A stretch of DNA of 64,000 nucleotides from Solea solea (lineage: Eukaryota > Chordata > Actinopteri > Pleuronectiformes > Soleidae): positions 6,317,554 through 6,381,553 of the forward strand of contig NC_081134.1 of NCBI RefSeq assembly GCF_958295425.1. Reading direction: 5' to 3'. The notes beneath the pieces were generated by a model. That model searched no databases and had not been told where the DNA came from. It was given only the letters and a program-made list of their open reading frames with translations. The translations under genes were made by a program, and so were the position numbers. This document shows, piece after piece, positions 24,384 through 63,930 of this stretch (its first letter is position 1; the number at the start of each line of letters is the position of its first letter).

Positions 24384-24430
24384 CCAATGGGCAGCCGGAG
24401 ATATAAATAACGAATAAAAAAAAAATATTC
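24384..24430 (+). promoter_or_regulatory. Putative gad1 core promoter
   Basis: A CCAAT box (24384-24388) lies about 13 bp before ATATAAATAA (24401-24410), a good TATA element. A start site near 24430 would begin an exon ending at the strong donor CCG|GTAAGA (24588/24589). Spacing fits a TATA promoter. The start site itself is inferred. Confidence 0.45.
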
Positions 24431-24588
24431 TTAAGGGAGAAAAAAGGGGTCACTTGCGCGAGGCTGGATGGGATTTTATTAGTGCTGTTCCGCCCTCGCC
24501 TGAACTGGACTGTGTCTTTTTCGAACCTTTAGTTGGCGAATAACATCCTATAGTTCCGGTTCCATTGGACTCGACAACCTGTGAGCCG
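24430..24588 (+). other. Putative non-coding 5' exon of gad1
   Basis: The donor GTAAGA at 24589 pairs with an acceptor TTTATTTGCAG ending at 25343, which would give a 46-nt leader before the gad1 ATG at 25390. Vertebrate GAD1 genes have an untranslated first exon (known). The 5' boundary is a guess from the TATA position. Confidence 0.4.
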
Positions 24589-25389
24589 GTAAGATCCTTT
24601 CATTCTCTCCATATACGAACATGTGACTGTTAGAATTACTTTAACAGAAAGAATATTCATGATTTTTCTTCTGTGGTTCGCTGTTTATTTTGAGGCTCGC
24701 TCAGTGTGTGTCTCTCACGGTGACATTGAGTGATGACAGTGAGAGCTGTGTGCTTGTTCAAAGCGCAACTTAATTGAAATGTCGAACGCTGAGTCGATAG
24801 GTAAATGACGAGGGTTGTTTATGTGGACATCATATACATCCATGTTGGATTATTAAATCATTCTTGTTTTTCAAATGTGAGCTGTCACAAAGAATATTAA
24901 CAAGCATCTGCTTTAACCTTGTTTTTTTTTTTCTTAGAAACATTGCACGTGTGTTTATCACGGAGATCAGATGTTTTTGCAGTCTGGTAATAAATACGTG
25001 TGTGCATTTGTCGTACACACGTCCAGGATAACTTTAGTTTTCTCCAACAACATCAGATGTAAAAAGCATTTAACACAATAAAATTGTTTCCAAAAAATGT
25101 ATTTCGCACAAACTACTCATCCTGTCATTGGTTGTGCGTCGTGCGCAAAGCTCCCCAGATTGCGCGTCTTGGTTCACAGCCACCCAGCAGCGTGTCCTTC
25201 AGGGGGATAAATCATTCCTGTGCACAGTGGATAACATCATTTGGCCCAGCCGATAATAATAATGTCATAATTCAAACACATATATCAGCTCTAAACAGGG
25301 ACACATGCAGCTATTTCTAACACTGGACCGCTTTTATTTGCAGCTGAATTCTTTTTCCCCCCATCTGGAGATAAGACAACACAGGAGTG

Positions 25390-40331
<14,942 letters not shown>

Positions 40332-40591
40332 ACCTCAGCCTCCATCGTCACCTGCTGATATTTTACCGCTTACATTTCCAGTGTGAAATGTCAGAGAGGC
40401 TAGGATGCGTTTTATGGTTCTTTCTATTTGGGTCCAGCTTTGCCTGCAGCATCATGGCTGTTTCTCCAACTGAAGAGAGAGCGATAAAAGCAATGAGAGA
40501 GACCAAGTTTCTGCCCTATATATTTCCTTCTTTATTGAAAATAATATAAATGGTATCTGAAAGCTCCAGGTACAACAAATATACCCTAATG

Positions 40592-40631
<40 letters not shown>

Positions 40632-40783
40632 CTCATGCCTGTGTGTGTTTTCTTCAGTGTGTGTGAATGTGTTTAACAAATGAAAGGTAGAAAAGCACAG
40701 ATAAAAATATTACACTATCATAAACCATTCTTTGCTAGACACAGTTGAATCATTGGTGATTTCAGCTGTAATTATAGTACATA

Positions 40784-40825
<42 letters not shown>

Positions 40826-42060
40826 TTTAATCATAGTCCTCATAGACCTTCTTGTCCAAAACAGGTGTGAGTCCCAGACACAGTGTATGTGCAGGTGTGC
40901 ATGTGGCCCACTGAGTGTATCCTGTTCATATAATTTAGGTTAACACTGTTAAAAATAAGCTATTGTGCTCACCATAGGCACCAGGTGTGTTAAACCGAGA
41001 GTTTTCAGGTAACGTGCAACACCTGCTCGTCGGCGTGCAATATTTGATTACGTAGAAGTTTGAGATTTTAAGTGTCCACGGGTTTGTGGCAACATTTTCG
41101 TTGTAAAACGCTGGCTCGTTCTCTGTTTCATGCAATCATGTGATGCCCATTATGTGTTAATAATAATAATAATAATAATAATAAGATTGTTGAGAATATT
41201 AATATTTGATTAGAAGAAGAACAAATATGTATTTGCAGATTCAGGTATTTTTTTGTAAATGTATCTTTATGCGTATTACATGGTAATACATTTGTAAATG
41301 TTAATCATGGGAGGATTTTGTCAGCCAAAGAAAGAATCGGGGACAGAGCAATCCATCATACCTTCATTTATAACTTCGTACAGATAATAGATGTTTGTAA
41401 AACGTTAACTATTGACCCTCGACTGCGATGCAATTTCTATCGTGTGTGTTTTTTTCTGTGATTGTCAGCCGTTCTGACTGAATGTTTTGAGATGATTGAC
41501 TGGATTTCAGAGGAGATCGAAAATGAAGTCTATAATGATCCTCTGGCAGTCATATGTTGGGCTTTTGTTTTAGAGAGAAGCACAAGGATGAGAATGTACT
41601 GTCCACTTGAGATTGGAAAGAAAAGATTGTTGTTTCTGTGTATAACCTAATACATTTAGTGTAATATAGTATATTTATTGTAATCTGTGTTACCTGTATT
41701 CTCAGTGTTATGGGAACTCAGTGGAATATCTTGTATAAAGAGTTCCCGTTAAAAGTCTTTGCACAATGTTCACCTTTCTTTCTTTCATCCATTGTAAATG
41801 GATGTGTACTATTGCAGTGTTATATAAAAGTGAAATGAACAAAAATATTTATGGTATCTTGGGACCATATGTGTAAATGGCACAATTGCATAAATCATAA
41901 TTACATATAAATTATAAGGTCATGTGTGTACTGTTTGTGGCCAGTGACTCCTGTTCATGACTGATCCCAGCTGTACGGGAACATGACAGGAGGTTTTGAA
42001 TAGGCACTTTAACAGAATCATATACCAAGTCAAAAAAAATAATAATATATTTAATAAAGT
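40332..42060 (+). other. gad1 3' untranslated region (probable)
   Basis: Downstream of the gad1 TAG. It carries (TG)n at 40601-40630, an interrupted (TA)n at 40785-40822 and (AAT)n at about 41160-41183. AATAAA at 42053-42058 is a plausible polyadenylation signal, giving a 3' UTR of about 1.7 kb. The end is inferred. Confidence 0.45.
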
Positions 42061-43580
42061 CTATTAAAAGGAAAACTGAGTCTGAATTATTGACCCACAA
42101 ACACCAACTGTTTTCTCTTTCATGCACTTATTATGCACTGCGCCTTCTGGAATTTGCAATTGTCTTAACATATTTTTGATCTAAGTGCCACACGTCCTCA
42201 TTTGCCTCTGAACTAAATCTCAAACACACACGCTTCTAACCTAAAGCCAATTCTAAACCTAAAACCACCTAAACCTCAAAAAAGAATTGAGGACCTGCCT
42301 TGTTTCTCACTCTGTATGGTTTATACGATGATTTTTGGTCCTCATAAAGCCACAAATACAAGACACTGCATTGATTTCCATTCATTTGAACCAATTTTTG
42401 GTCTCCATGAGGACAAAGGTCCTAAAGAGGCAACACACACACACACACACACACATCACACACATTATTGCCTCTCTGCCTAATCATCCTGGAGAAGGCT
42501 TTGTTTGCCCCCCAGCTGTGTGTTGGACTGGCTGTTATCCAGCGTGAAACACTCCTGTTCTCTCTGTCTCTTCTGCTTTATTATCATTACATTGTTTGTG
42601 TTTTGTATTTTTATTTATTATTTGTATTTTTTCTTATCTTGTCCTCATCATGTCCTTCATGTCCTCTCATTGCCCCATAGTTGCACTAATGCACATGTAT
42701 GTGATTCAGCTTCCCTTAGCCGCCATTTCACAGAGAAGCAAGGGCTTTGAATGCAGTGTGACACATGCTTTACATAGAGACAATAAAAATAATCAGAGGG
42801 AGGAGAGGTTGTGATGAGTGGAGCTCAACTTCTACTTTGTGGACCACAGTGAGGATGTGATGCACTGCTAACGCCCTCTAGTGGTGACTCTTTGTCTGCA
42901 CCATAATGTACAGCTTTGTGAGTAGCATCATATCAAGTGCAGTATGTACCTGTAATATACATGTTAAGACACAAACGAAGAAGTTCATCATGCAGCTTCT
43001 TTAATGAGTTGTTTAGGACAACAGACAAGGGTAATAAATATAAATAAATTATCAAGCTCTTCCTCCATATACACACTTTTTCTATTTTGCTAAAGTGATG
43101 ATGGTTTGGCCATCACTGATCATTAGTTGGAGTTAGTGATGTCTTGTTAACAGGAGTTAATGGAATTTCTGTAACACTGTTGATGAGGTACATAAAATGT
43201 ACAGTTACAAGGTGACTAATTATCAGTTAATAGTCTGCTCTTAGAGATGATAAGTAACTAATCATTTAATAATCATGGATTAATGTCTGATAATTGGGTA
43301 AATTGCAATCAAATCCATGTGAAGCTAATTAGGAGCTAACAATTAGTTAATAAGAAACAAGCAATAAACAAATAATGGTCAGTTATTCTAATAATAATAA
43401 TAATTGTGTGGAAATAATGGTCAGTTATTCAGTACGTATGAAATTAGTTATGATTTTTTTTAATGATTTTATTTTAATTAAATCAAACTCCTGTGTTCGA
43501 AAAACAACTTATCAGTAAAAGACAAAGACACTGTTGAGAAATGTGCACTTTCTGAAAAGGCCTTATTTCCTGCCACGTAA
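42061..43580. other. Intergenic spacer between gad1 and gorasp2
   Basis: No exon recognised. Holds a diverged GTCCTCATGAGG-type repeat with (AC)n at about 42328-42454, and an AT-rich stretch at about 43120-43470 with repeated GTTAATAA/AATAATGGTCAGTTATTC strings (the last occurs twice), probably another transposon remnant. Confidence 0.5.
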
Positions 43581-43582
43581 CG

Positions 43583-43592
43583 GCGCATGCGC
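43583..43592. promoter_or_regulatory. NRF1-type palindrome in gorasp2 promoter
   Basis: GCGCATGCGC, the palindromic core of the NRF1 site, about 125 bp upstream of the gorasp2 ATG in CpG-containing DNA without a TATA box. This fits a housekeeping promoter. Confidence 0.5.
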
Positions 43593-43714
43593 ATCCGCAT
43601 CACTCAGTCACTTGGCGACGTGTACCCGGTATCTGTGGAAGTGTTCAGGTGTCTCACTTCTCCTGGTATACCGGCGGCCATTAAACACACAAAAAGCCTT
43701 AAAGGAGTGACAGC

Positions 43715-46700
43715 ATGGGTGGTGCGCAGAGTGTGGAGATACCGGGTGGAGGATCCGAGGGGTACCACGTCCTCCGGGTGAGTTTTTACCCTCTACATCC
43801 TGATTTTAGTTGTTAGCTTAGCATCCGACTAGGGGCGAAGCCTTAGCTGCTCTGTGTTGACGAGAGGCCGGGGATGAGCCGGGGCCTCCGTCTGCTTTAC
43901 ACCAACACCCTGTCAGGAAAAAAACCCAAAAACAATGTGTGCTTTAATGCTGGGTCAATTTCACACTAAGTTTAGTGACATGTTAACTGTTATTCTTAAA
44001 GTTAATGCTAGTTATCTAATAACATACGCTTGTTATTACCAGCTAAGCACTATCGTCTGAGCTAGCTGAAGCTACGTAGCTACACCGAATGACAGTTGCC
44101 AAGCTGGTTTGTCAAGGTTTACATACATTATCAGATGGGATCTTAGGCATGGGGCTCCTTGTCCGTCTAAATAGAAGAAATAGTAACTGTCCCCCGCTCT
44201 TTTATAATAACCATATCCTAACAAACCGATGTAAGACTATGGTTGTTATTATTGGGCGGGGTTAGAGTCAGCGTGCTGGTGAAGCTCAGCCAACACATAT
44301 GGACAGGGAAAACAACCCTAGACACAGCACTGACTCAGCTCAGATCCAACCTTTCAATTCTGTTTACATTTCATTTTGATGTACAGGAAATGTGATGTCA
44401 TTATAATCAGGGAACGTGTCACCGCACAGCAGCTGCTCATATTGTCATTCATTTCTGTGCAGGTTCAGGAGAACTCACCAGGACACCGTGCAGGACTGGA
44501 GCCTTTCTTTGACTTTATTGTTGCCATCAATAACACCAGATTGGTAAGACAAGACAGCAATGAGGGCTTGGCAAACAATTCAAATGTTTACCTTAGTTGA
44601 TATCATTAAAAAGATAATCAGTTAGTAGATAATGAAAAGAATGTAACATTTTCCAAATCGCAGAATGCAATATTACCGTTAATTAGCATCTAATAAAGGA
44701 ACATTTTTCAGATGCTTGCTTTCTTTGTTGTTCTATTTTATACAGAACAAGGATAATGACACTTTGAAGGACTTGTTGAAAGCCAGCGTAGAGAAACCAG
44801 TCAAAATGCTGGTTTACTCCTCAAAGACTCTGCAGCTGCGGGAGTCCACCGTCACACCCAGTAACCTGTGGGGGGGACAGGGCTTACTTGGCGTCTCTAT
44901 TCGTTTCTGCAGCTTTGAAGGAGCCAATGAGAATGTTTGGCATGTACTGGTAGGCACTCATGCAGCCCCATCTTTGTTGTACTGTTTTCTTTGACAAAGC
45001 AGGTTTTTTGTGTTATTATACTCCTATAATATAACTATACTACCTCTGTTTGTTTTTTGTGACAGGAAGTGGAGCCGAATTCCCCAGCAGCCCTTGCTGG
45101 CTTGCGGCCGCACACTGACTACATCATTGGAGCTGACACGGTTATGAATGAGGTCGTTAATCAGCACTTCACGTTCTTGCTGCTGTCACTTCTTCATCTT
45201 GTTCACTTGGTAATGATATTGACCGTGTCTCCTCCTTTTGTGTGAACTCTCTGCTTCTATGTGACTCAACACTGCAGTCAGAGGACCTGTTCTCTCTGAT
45301 AGAGAGCCACGATAGGAAAGGACTGAAGCTCTATGTGTACAACACAGATACCGACAACTGCAGAGAGGTGGTCATCACACCCAACAGCTCCTGGGGAGGA
45401 GAGGGCAGGTGAGACACATTTACACCCTTCCTTTTAGACATTCAGGTATAAGTAAAGTCCCAGTCTTAGTTGATTGCATTCTGTCCTTGCATCACCACAG
45501 TAACAACAGGCCATTTCTTGATCCCACTCATGAATCTTTGGTTTGCTTATGTTCCTCTTATTTGGGGGAAAACTAGTGGTCACAACACCTCAGCAGAGGT
45601 ATTGGTTTACATAAAGAAATGAGAGATTAGGTGATGCGGTGGTGATCTTAAAATCATGCAACCAGTCCAATGTCTTTGAGTAAAAATGAAGGTTTGTTGG
45701 TTTCACTCTTGAGGTTTGTCCCTTTGTTTTTCCAGCCTTGGATGTGGGATTGGATATGGATACCTTCACAGGATTCCCACACGGCCTTTTGAGGAGGGGA
45801 AGAAAATCTGCTTCCCTGGAAATAATCCCAGTGAGCCCATCAGTCCCTTGAAGGATGGATTTACTGAGGTCAGACCAAACACACCATTCACATTACTCCT
45901 TATATTACAGTATAACTCCTGTACTACGTCCTGTACGTTTATATTAGAGATACATTTTTAGTAATAAAACAGCTTAAATGTGTATTCACACAAAACTTAA
46001 AATAATCATATGTATCAGTTCTACATTGTTTATTACAATAAGTAAACCTTACCCACTTTTACTGCAGCCTAATTGTTCGCTGTGTATCTTTGAAAAGTCT
46101 GGTCTTCTCTGATCAGACCGGCTCAAACTTAAACCATTAGTATGCAAAGAATGTGCATGACATTGAAAAGATTTAAGATGCTTGTCCTGCAGCCTCTCAT
46201 TTCTTTTTCAAGTGTTCACAAACTAAAAATGCAAGTTTTTTTCTCATTGCAAATGCACCGAAGCACTCAGGAGGGACAGAGAGCATTGTTGCTCATTAGA
46301 GCTTCTTGCACATTTGGATGAATGTGACCTTATCTGCTTGAAAAGAGCATCTTTTCATCCAATTCCTCTAAATCTCGTGTTCTCTTTTTTTAACCCCTTC
46401 AGGTCCAGCTTTCAGCCGTGACCCCTCCCCACGCTGCACCTGCCTCCTCCACTAGCCTTGAAGAGTCACTGTCTGGCCTGTCAATCAGCACAGCCCCACC
46501 CACCATGCCCACTGAGCTGCAAACAGGTAGGTCTTGATGCTCATTATATGACAGTTATATTTGTTTTCAATATTCCTCTTTCAGACTTAACGAAGTGAAA
46601 CAAACTTACCAAATGAGGCAACAGTAGAGCAGCAGCTCCTGTGTTCCTAGGTGAAACGTTTCTGTAGATATCTGTACGATATCGTAGACTTAAGCAGACA

Positions 46701-48547
46701 TACAGGTTTTATGAGGTGATACTTTTGATGGCAAAAAAAACAGATTTTCTTTTGTCCCTGCTGGCAGCCATGTTATCAGTTGGAACAAGTGCAAGGTTCC
46801 CATATAGTTTAATTAAAGTGCTGGCAAAGTCAATATGTGTGACTGTGTCAATATCTTCTACAACCACACTTCAAGAGAACTGAATTATTTCTACATTTTC
46901 TTACCTGATGTATTGTGTTTTTCCTTCACGTCCAGGCTTGCCCACAGTCCCTCTGCTCCCCTCCTCCACCAGCCCGTCCCTCAGCCCCCTCACTCCACTT
47001 AATCCTGCTGCCACTAACTTCAACCCTGCCACCACGCTACCAGGTGAGTGATTTCTCAAACACGTTTCAATGCACACATTTGACATAATCAGTCTGGTGA
47101 GTCTGATAACAGACGGCGTTTCATACAGGTGTGTTCTGGAAACGAGGGGAAAGATCTACCTCAAGTGTGTTTGTTTAAGTGCACATGCTTAGTTTTCTCC
47201 AGGATAAGCTGCCATGATTGGTGAACAGTCTTTTGATTTTTAGTCCTATAGCAGATACTCACTGTGCACAAATGGGGTTTTACCATCAACCACTGCTACC
47301 TTAGTTTACTTATCATATTGTTCTCTTCGTTTGTTTTGCCCTTTGTTTCTTGCTATGAGCAGTCAGATGTGCCTATGACAACACTCTACTATTTGGCCAG
47401 TGCCATATTGAGGTGTCTGCAACCAGGCAGCAATCGATCACTCACACTGGTTTCTACTCGCATGTGCCGTGCTTTATTACATTTATTATAACATTATTTC
47501 AGGCAAATGTTTACTGAGGTCATAAATCAAGTGAGAACTAGGCTAATATTTGTGCAGGCACCACCTGGTGTTTATTCAACATGCTCTTTCTTCTAGTAAA
47601 ACTGTAAAACTGTAAAACTGTACTTTTTATACACAATCTATGGGTTACACAAGTCTGGAAAAGGTTGCTGTAGCAGGTCATACTGCAACCTATGCAACTG
47701 ATCCATCCCAGCCCCTCCCATCTGCTCTCTCATCCAAAACACTGCCCTCAAAGCTGACAAATCACATCTGATTCCCCTGTAAGAAAACACTAATGACCAT
47801 AAGGAAGGTTGTCAGGTCAGTTAGCCACAGGTACAGTCGGAATGAAATAACTGGTCATGTTAATTAAGATTTTCTTTCTCCAGACAACTTTATCTATAGA
47901 TGGTGATCGGGGTGAGAAGAGAATTTCAATAAATAAGATAAAAAAACAAATGGCTTTCTCAAGCTTTAACAAAGTGGCAGAAAAAACAACAACAAATGAA
48001 TAATAACTACTTGCTGTGTGACATGGTGTGTGTGTGTGTGTGTGTGTGTAGGTCTGATGCATCTTCCAGGTGGATTACCGCCACTCCCTAACCTTGCCAA
48101 CCTAAACCTAAACCTGCCACTCCCAGACCTCAGTGCCATGTCACTAGGCACCAGCACTTTACCACCAGTAGGAACAACAGGTAAATCTTTTTTTTTTTTA
48201 CTGTACATACAGTACAGATGCTTTAACTGCTTTAACAGCTGTACTCTTATCGAAATAAATAAGACAGCTCAGCATCATGTGACATCACGTGTCTCTTTTG
48301 TTTTCTACTCTCCTCTCTGTCAGTCCCTGGTCTTGCCTCTCTGCCCCCTCTCAACCTGCCCGGTCTGGCCCCGTTCCCCCCTCTGTCCACTGTGCTGCCC
48401 TCCCAGGTGCCTCCTCTCCTGCCTCAGAGCTTGGCTCCTCATGTACCCTCCTCCATCCTCACTACCACCGCCGCAGCTTCTATTGCTGACACCACGGTGT
48501 CCACGGAATCGCCGGCACCCACAGACACAACGCAAACGTCGTCATAA
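43715..48547 (+). CDS. gorasp2: Golgi reassembly-stacking protein 2 (GRASP55), 10 coding exons
   Basis: Coding exons: 43715-43777, 44463-44543, 44746-44949, 45066-45152, 45278-45408, 45736-45868, 46403-46526, 46936-47043, 48052-48180, 48324-48547. The frame is continuous; 427 aa (human about 452). A peripheral Golgi protein that tethers medial/trans cisternae through trans-dimers of its GRASP domain. Starts [19 protein letters not shown]; Gly2 is the expected N-myristoylation site. Two tandem PDZ-like repeats follow (about residues 15-105 and 111-199), with [18 protein letters not shown] in the first and [20 protein letters not shown] in the second, plus [18 protein letters not shown] and [20 protein letters not shown]. 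From about residue 220 the protein is Pro/Ser/Thr/Leu-rich, the SPR domain regulated by mitotic phosphorylation in the family. Exon 9 has a TG-repeat acceptor. GRASP65 is less likely: the first-repeat sequence matches GRASP55 best. Confidence 0.95.
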
Positions 48548-49625
48548 CTTGGGGAAGGAAGATTGAGGGAAGATCTGCCATCAAACCAAAACACACATCC
48601 GGTTTCTCTTTTTCCTCCGCCTTTCTTTTTCTGCCATTTGTTTTCTATTTATTTGGCCAAGAGGGACAGGCAGACAGCTGCACTAGATCAGACACAGAGG
48701 TCGGCACGCTCCGGTTAGGAGTGAGGAAGCTTGTGTGGAGTGATGAAGGATGAATGGATATGAAGAATGGACGACACCTAGACATGTCTTTATTACCACA
48801 CTGTCATGGAACTGCATGAGGAGGACGTGGTCTTCTCTTCAGCCTGTAGTTTGCTTTGCACTTCTGCAGTTACATCAAAGCAAATGACTGATTTCTCCTT
48901 TTTCTGATCTGGTCATCCTCTGTTAAATATACATATTTTCTATAGAAACTATGTTAATTTGGCTGGATGATTAATTCAATTAACTATGGGGCAGCCAAAA
49001 GGTCAGCCAATGAACAGCTCGTCGTCATTTAACTGGACACTGGAGTAAACCAGAAGATATCAGAAGTAGGTCAACGCAGAAAATAAGAATGTGCTGCTGT
49101 TTAATTGTAACATCCAGCCCAAACATGTTAACTTTAGTCATTAGTAAGAAAATGTCCCCTACCGATATATTAATTTGATTGACCTGTATTCATTTTGAAA
49201 TTTCTGTAATGTTTCCAACCAATTAATGAATCTGCATTATTTTGCACCACCTTTGTGTTTTGAAATTATTATTCTGTCTCTTTTTTTATGTTCCCATGAA
49301 TATCAGTCTCTCTCCATTGCATCTACCACCACACAAACAGTAGCAGAATGACGTCTATGCCAGAAGAGACGGGTGTCTGCAGTTATCAGAGCTACTGAGT
49401 GAAGTGTGTGTGTGTGTGTGAGATGGTTGGTTAATAATAGGGTCAGACATGGGTGTAGAGTTGTTCAAATGGACACTACGTCTCCTCCTGGCATGGCCGA
49501 GGTAAATTGGTAAGGACAGTTGCAGTGATGCAGTAGAACCACAAGATGCTGCTGTAACAGGTTTTTGAAAACATCTGCAAGTCTGCACAGTGCAAGCAAT
49601 AAAGCCAAATTAATTCTATATGATG
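48548..49625 (+). other. gorasp2 3' untranslated region
   Basis: Follows the TAA and ends shortly after AATAAA at 49598-49603, which is followed by a T/G-rich stretch as expected downstream of a cleavage site. No other exon is seen. Confidence 0.6.
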
Positions 49626-49659
49626 TCTTTTATCAACAGTTTGTTTTTGTCCATCTTAA

Positions 49660-50110
49660 TTAGGGCCTGAGCACATTTGAGGCAAAACAGGTGAAAATTG
49701 GCAAGCAAATCAGTGGAACTGGTAAAAAACTTCATAAAATAAAGGCAATACGTGTAAGTGTTGCAAATGGCTCAGTAGCGCCACCAAAGGTGAAACACGT
49801 TAGGACAAAGCAGAAACTAAGTTGCACCAAATGTCACAAAACTTGCTCACAGCTCAAGACAAACAAAAACATTGCTAACATTGTCTATTGCGACCACGGC
49901 CTCAAATCAACAGGACGATGATCTGCACGTTTCGTAAATGAATGAATTCGTCTGAGCAACGTTAATTGTTCTAACATGAACACAACTTGTCAATTTGCAC
50001 TAGACACAAATATGAGAAGTTGTCAAAAGGTCACAAGAGACCGACCTTCACCCAACAGGGAGTCAGTCATTTTGAAATTAACAACACCGTGAAACAGGAA
50101 GTTCCCTGTA
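49660..50110. repeat. Probable dispersed repeat (GGGCCTGAGCAC type)
   Basis: Begins TTAGGGCCTGAGCACATTTG and contains GGCTCAGTAGCGCCACC and CAAATGTCACAAAACTTG. These resemble a widespread teleost interspersed element from memory, without a search. No intact frame. Confidence 0.35.
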
Positions 50111-52198
50111 ACTTTGTTGTACATTGAGCGACAATAGACAATAGACTCATCCAGAAAACATCAGCACATGAAAACTCAAGTTGTAGTAGTCAAGGGCACC
50201 TGCTGGTAGCACGGCGGCTGCAAGGGCCCACACAGTACTGCTTGCAACTCTAATCATATATTTTCATTTTTGTGGTATAAATTGTTTTTCATTACTCCAG
50301 ATTGAGCCTTTTGTATTTATATCAGCCACATTTTTGGGCCACCAGCAAGCTAACTGAAGACCTGGTGAAGGGAAGGGAAGGGTGCGGTGAGGGATATTCA
50401 GCTGCAACATGCAACTTCACCAATAAATGTTGCTTAATTTTGCACACAGTACCGTTAAAACAGGAAAGCGAACGAGGGAAGACGAGACACCAACAACTTT
50501 AGTGCTCCCACTTGTTTTTCACTTGACCTCTCGCCCTTTGAGGTCCAGGGTTTGACATTTGACATTAGGCCATGACATTTGAGTGGAGCATTAACATGTG
50601 ACAACATACAGGTAAGTGTTTTATTTACAGAACAACAACATCTTGTATATATCCACTTGATTTCTAGCTGCAGGAAAACATGCTGCATCATGAGCCAACG
50701 TGAATCGTGCCCACTTCCACTAGCATGAAGAGCTTTGACCATCCCTCACCACACAGCACACAGACTGAGCTCCATATACAGCTCCATATAGCGTCTGTCG
50801 GACTGTAACTTGAAAGTAAACAAACGAGAACCCACATGGACATTGGATGTTGTTGGCGGAGGAACGTGGTGCCTCCCCTCTAACGGCACAGCCGGTGTCC
50901 ATTTCAGAAAAAGAAGCTCTGGAGAGCGCTCCTCTAAACACAGTTCAAGTATGGACATATGCGAGGCAAAAGAAAAAACCCATTCACACCTCACAAACTA
51001 AAAGCCACATTTATAGCAGCAAACTGAGAACAGCTTTCAGAGAGAAACACACAAACTGAGAAAACGTGAGACATTGGGAAGCAATGGTACGCCTCGTCAT
51101 GAGTGCACATTTGCACGAGCCTCCTGCGCATGAAATGTACACTAAATTGTGTGTCCCCAGTCTTTGCAGTAGAATAACGGCTGATCCAGTCACGTTAATG
51201 GGGACATCCATGACAACATGGTGCTGTGTGAAACTCCGCCCTTTGAAACATTGCGACTCTTCACCTGAACAGCAAATATGGATTAAGACACATTCACACG
51301 TCCACTTTTGAGTGGACCTGAACTGCACTGCTTTGCAATACAACTAAAAATCATGAACGGAGGATTTGACCGAGTCGAGGAATCGCTCACTCTGAAGTAC
51401 TTCATGCCAAATCTGTGAATCCAGATAAACACTACCTGGATCAGAAGTGCAAATCAAACCCAGAAATTTCATCTGGAACATTTTTTCATTCCTTTTTTTT
51501 TTGTCAAGTCCCATCAACGTCACATCACTACTTTGAAATTAATCCCCATTGTGTGCTTCAAGGGCTACAAAGGGAAATTCAATGACATGTCACTTATCAT
51601 TGTTATGCCCCATTTTAAAGGGTTGCAGAGTTAAAGTTAAACAGCTAGTGGATATCAGACACACTCACACTGACACTCACACCCGTCCCTCTGATGCCTG
51701 CTGGCCTCCACCTTCATAAACACTGTCTTTATGTGACACCATTCTCAACGGGTATGTTGTATGTGTACGTGGAGGTGGGAATGGGCAGAACATCTAGGAG
51801 CTCCTATAGTTGTTGACATGTCTCCTAAGAGGATGAATTAATAAAAGTTTATAAAAAAAGTTACACTAACTTCATTAGTTTTTCTTTTCCACATCGTGTT
51901 AAGCTACTCCCTCTTTCTCCTTAATCACCATTCATCTCTTTTTATTCCCTTCAATCTGTCAATCTTTCATTTTCCCCCCTTCCCTTGACTCTCACGGTCG
52001 AGTTCAAGGACACAACAAAGAGCCTCCCTTTCTCTCCTCTTCTCTCAATCCATCTTTCCATTTCATTCTCTTCCGTTTCAATTTTATCCATAAAAAAAAG
52101 AAGAAGAAGAAGATCCGTGTTCATTATCCTTCAGGTTTCCAACGATCCTGCCTCGCGGTTGGCCAGAGGGTCGTGTCAGTCATGTGAGCGAGAGCCAG
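50111..52198. other. Convergent gorasp2/tlk1 spacer and tlk1 3' UTR
   Basis: No exon recognised on either strand. Part is expected to be tlk1 3' UTR on the reverse strand. Reverse-strand AATAAA signals are possible (for example TTTATT near 50619), but I cannot choose one. Short open frames here lack homology. Confidence 0.45.
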
Positions 52199-63572
<11,374 letters not shown>

Positions 63573-63930
63573 GAAGCCACTTTACCGCCGAGAGGAGCCA
63601 GCGTTCACTCTGCAAATCCCAAACTCTCGTGTCCATCGACACCTGCTGTAGCCGAACGGGCCAGAATGAAGGATAGTTGGTCGTGTTTTGTTTTTGTTTT
63701 TTTTAAATTCCTTCTCCCTCTGGCTAGACACCTCGCATGTCGCGACCCGAGCGGGTGCTGCTGAGCAGCGGCTGCTTCTTCTTCTTCTTCTTCACGGACT
63801 CGCTGAGAAGGATCCAGCGTAACCTTTGCATGATGACCGCACCGCGCCGCGTCGCGCGCCTGTCAGCAGCAGCATCCAGTTCGCGAGCGGTGCCGTGATT
63901 CTGGAGAAGGCGAGGCTATCGCGAGGCTGC
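63573..63930 (-). promoter_or_regulatory. CpG-rich promoter and 5' UTR region of tlk1
   Basis: Dense CpG at 63830-63930 (CGCACCGCGCCGCGTCGCGC and following), unlike the AT-rich intergenic DNA elsewhere in the window. It lies immediately upstream of the tlk1 ATG on the minus strand. No TATA box is evident, as expected for a housekeeping gene. Confidence 0.6.
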
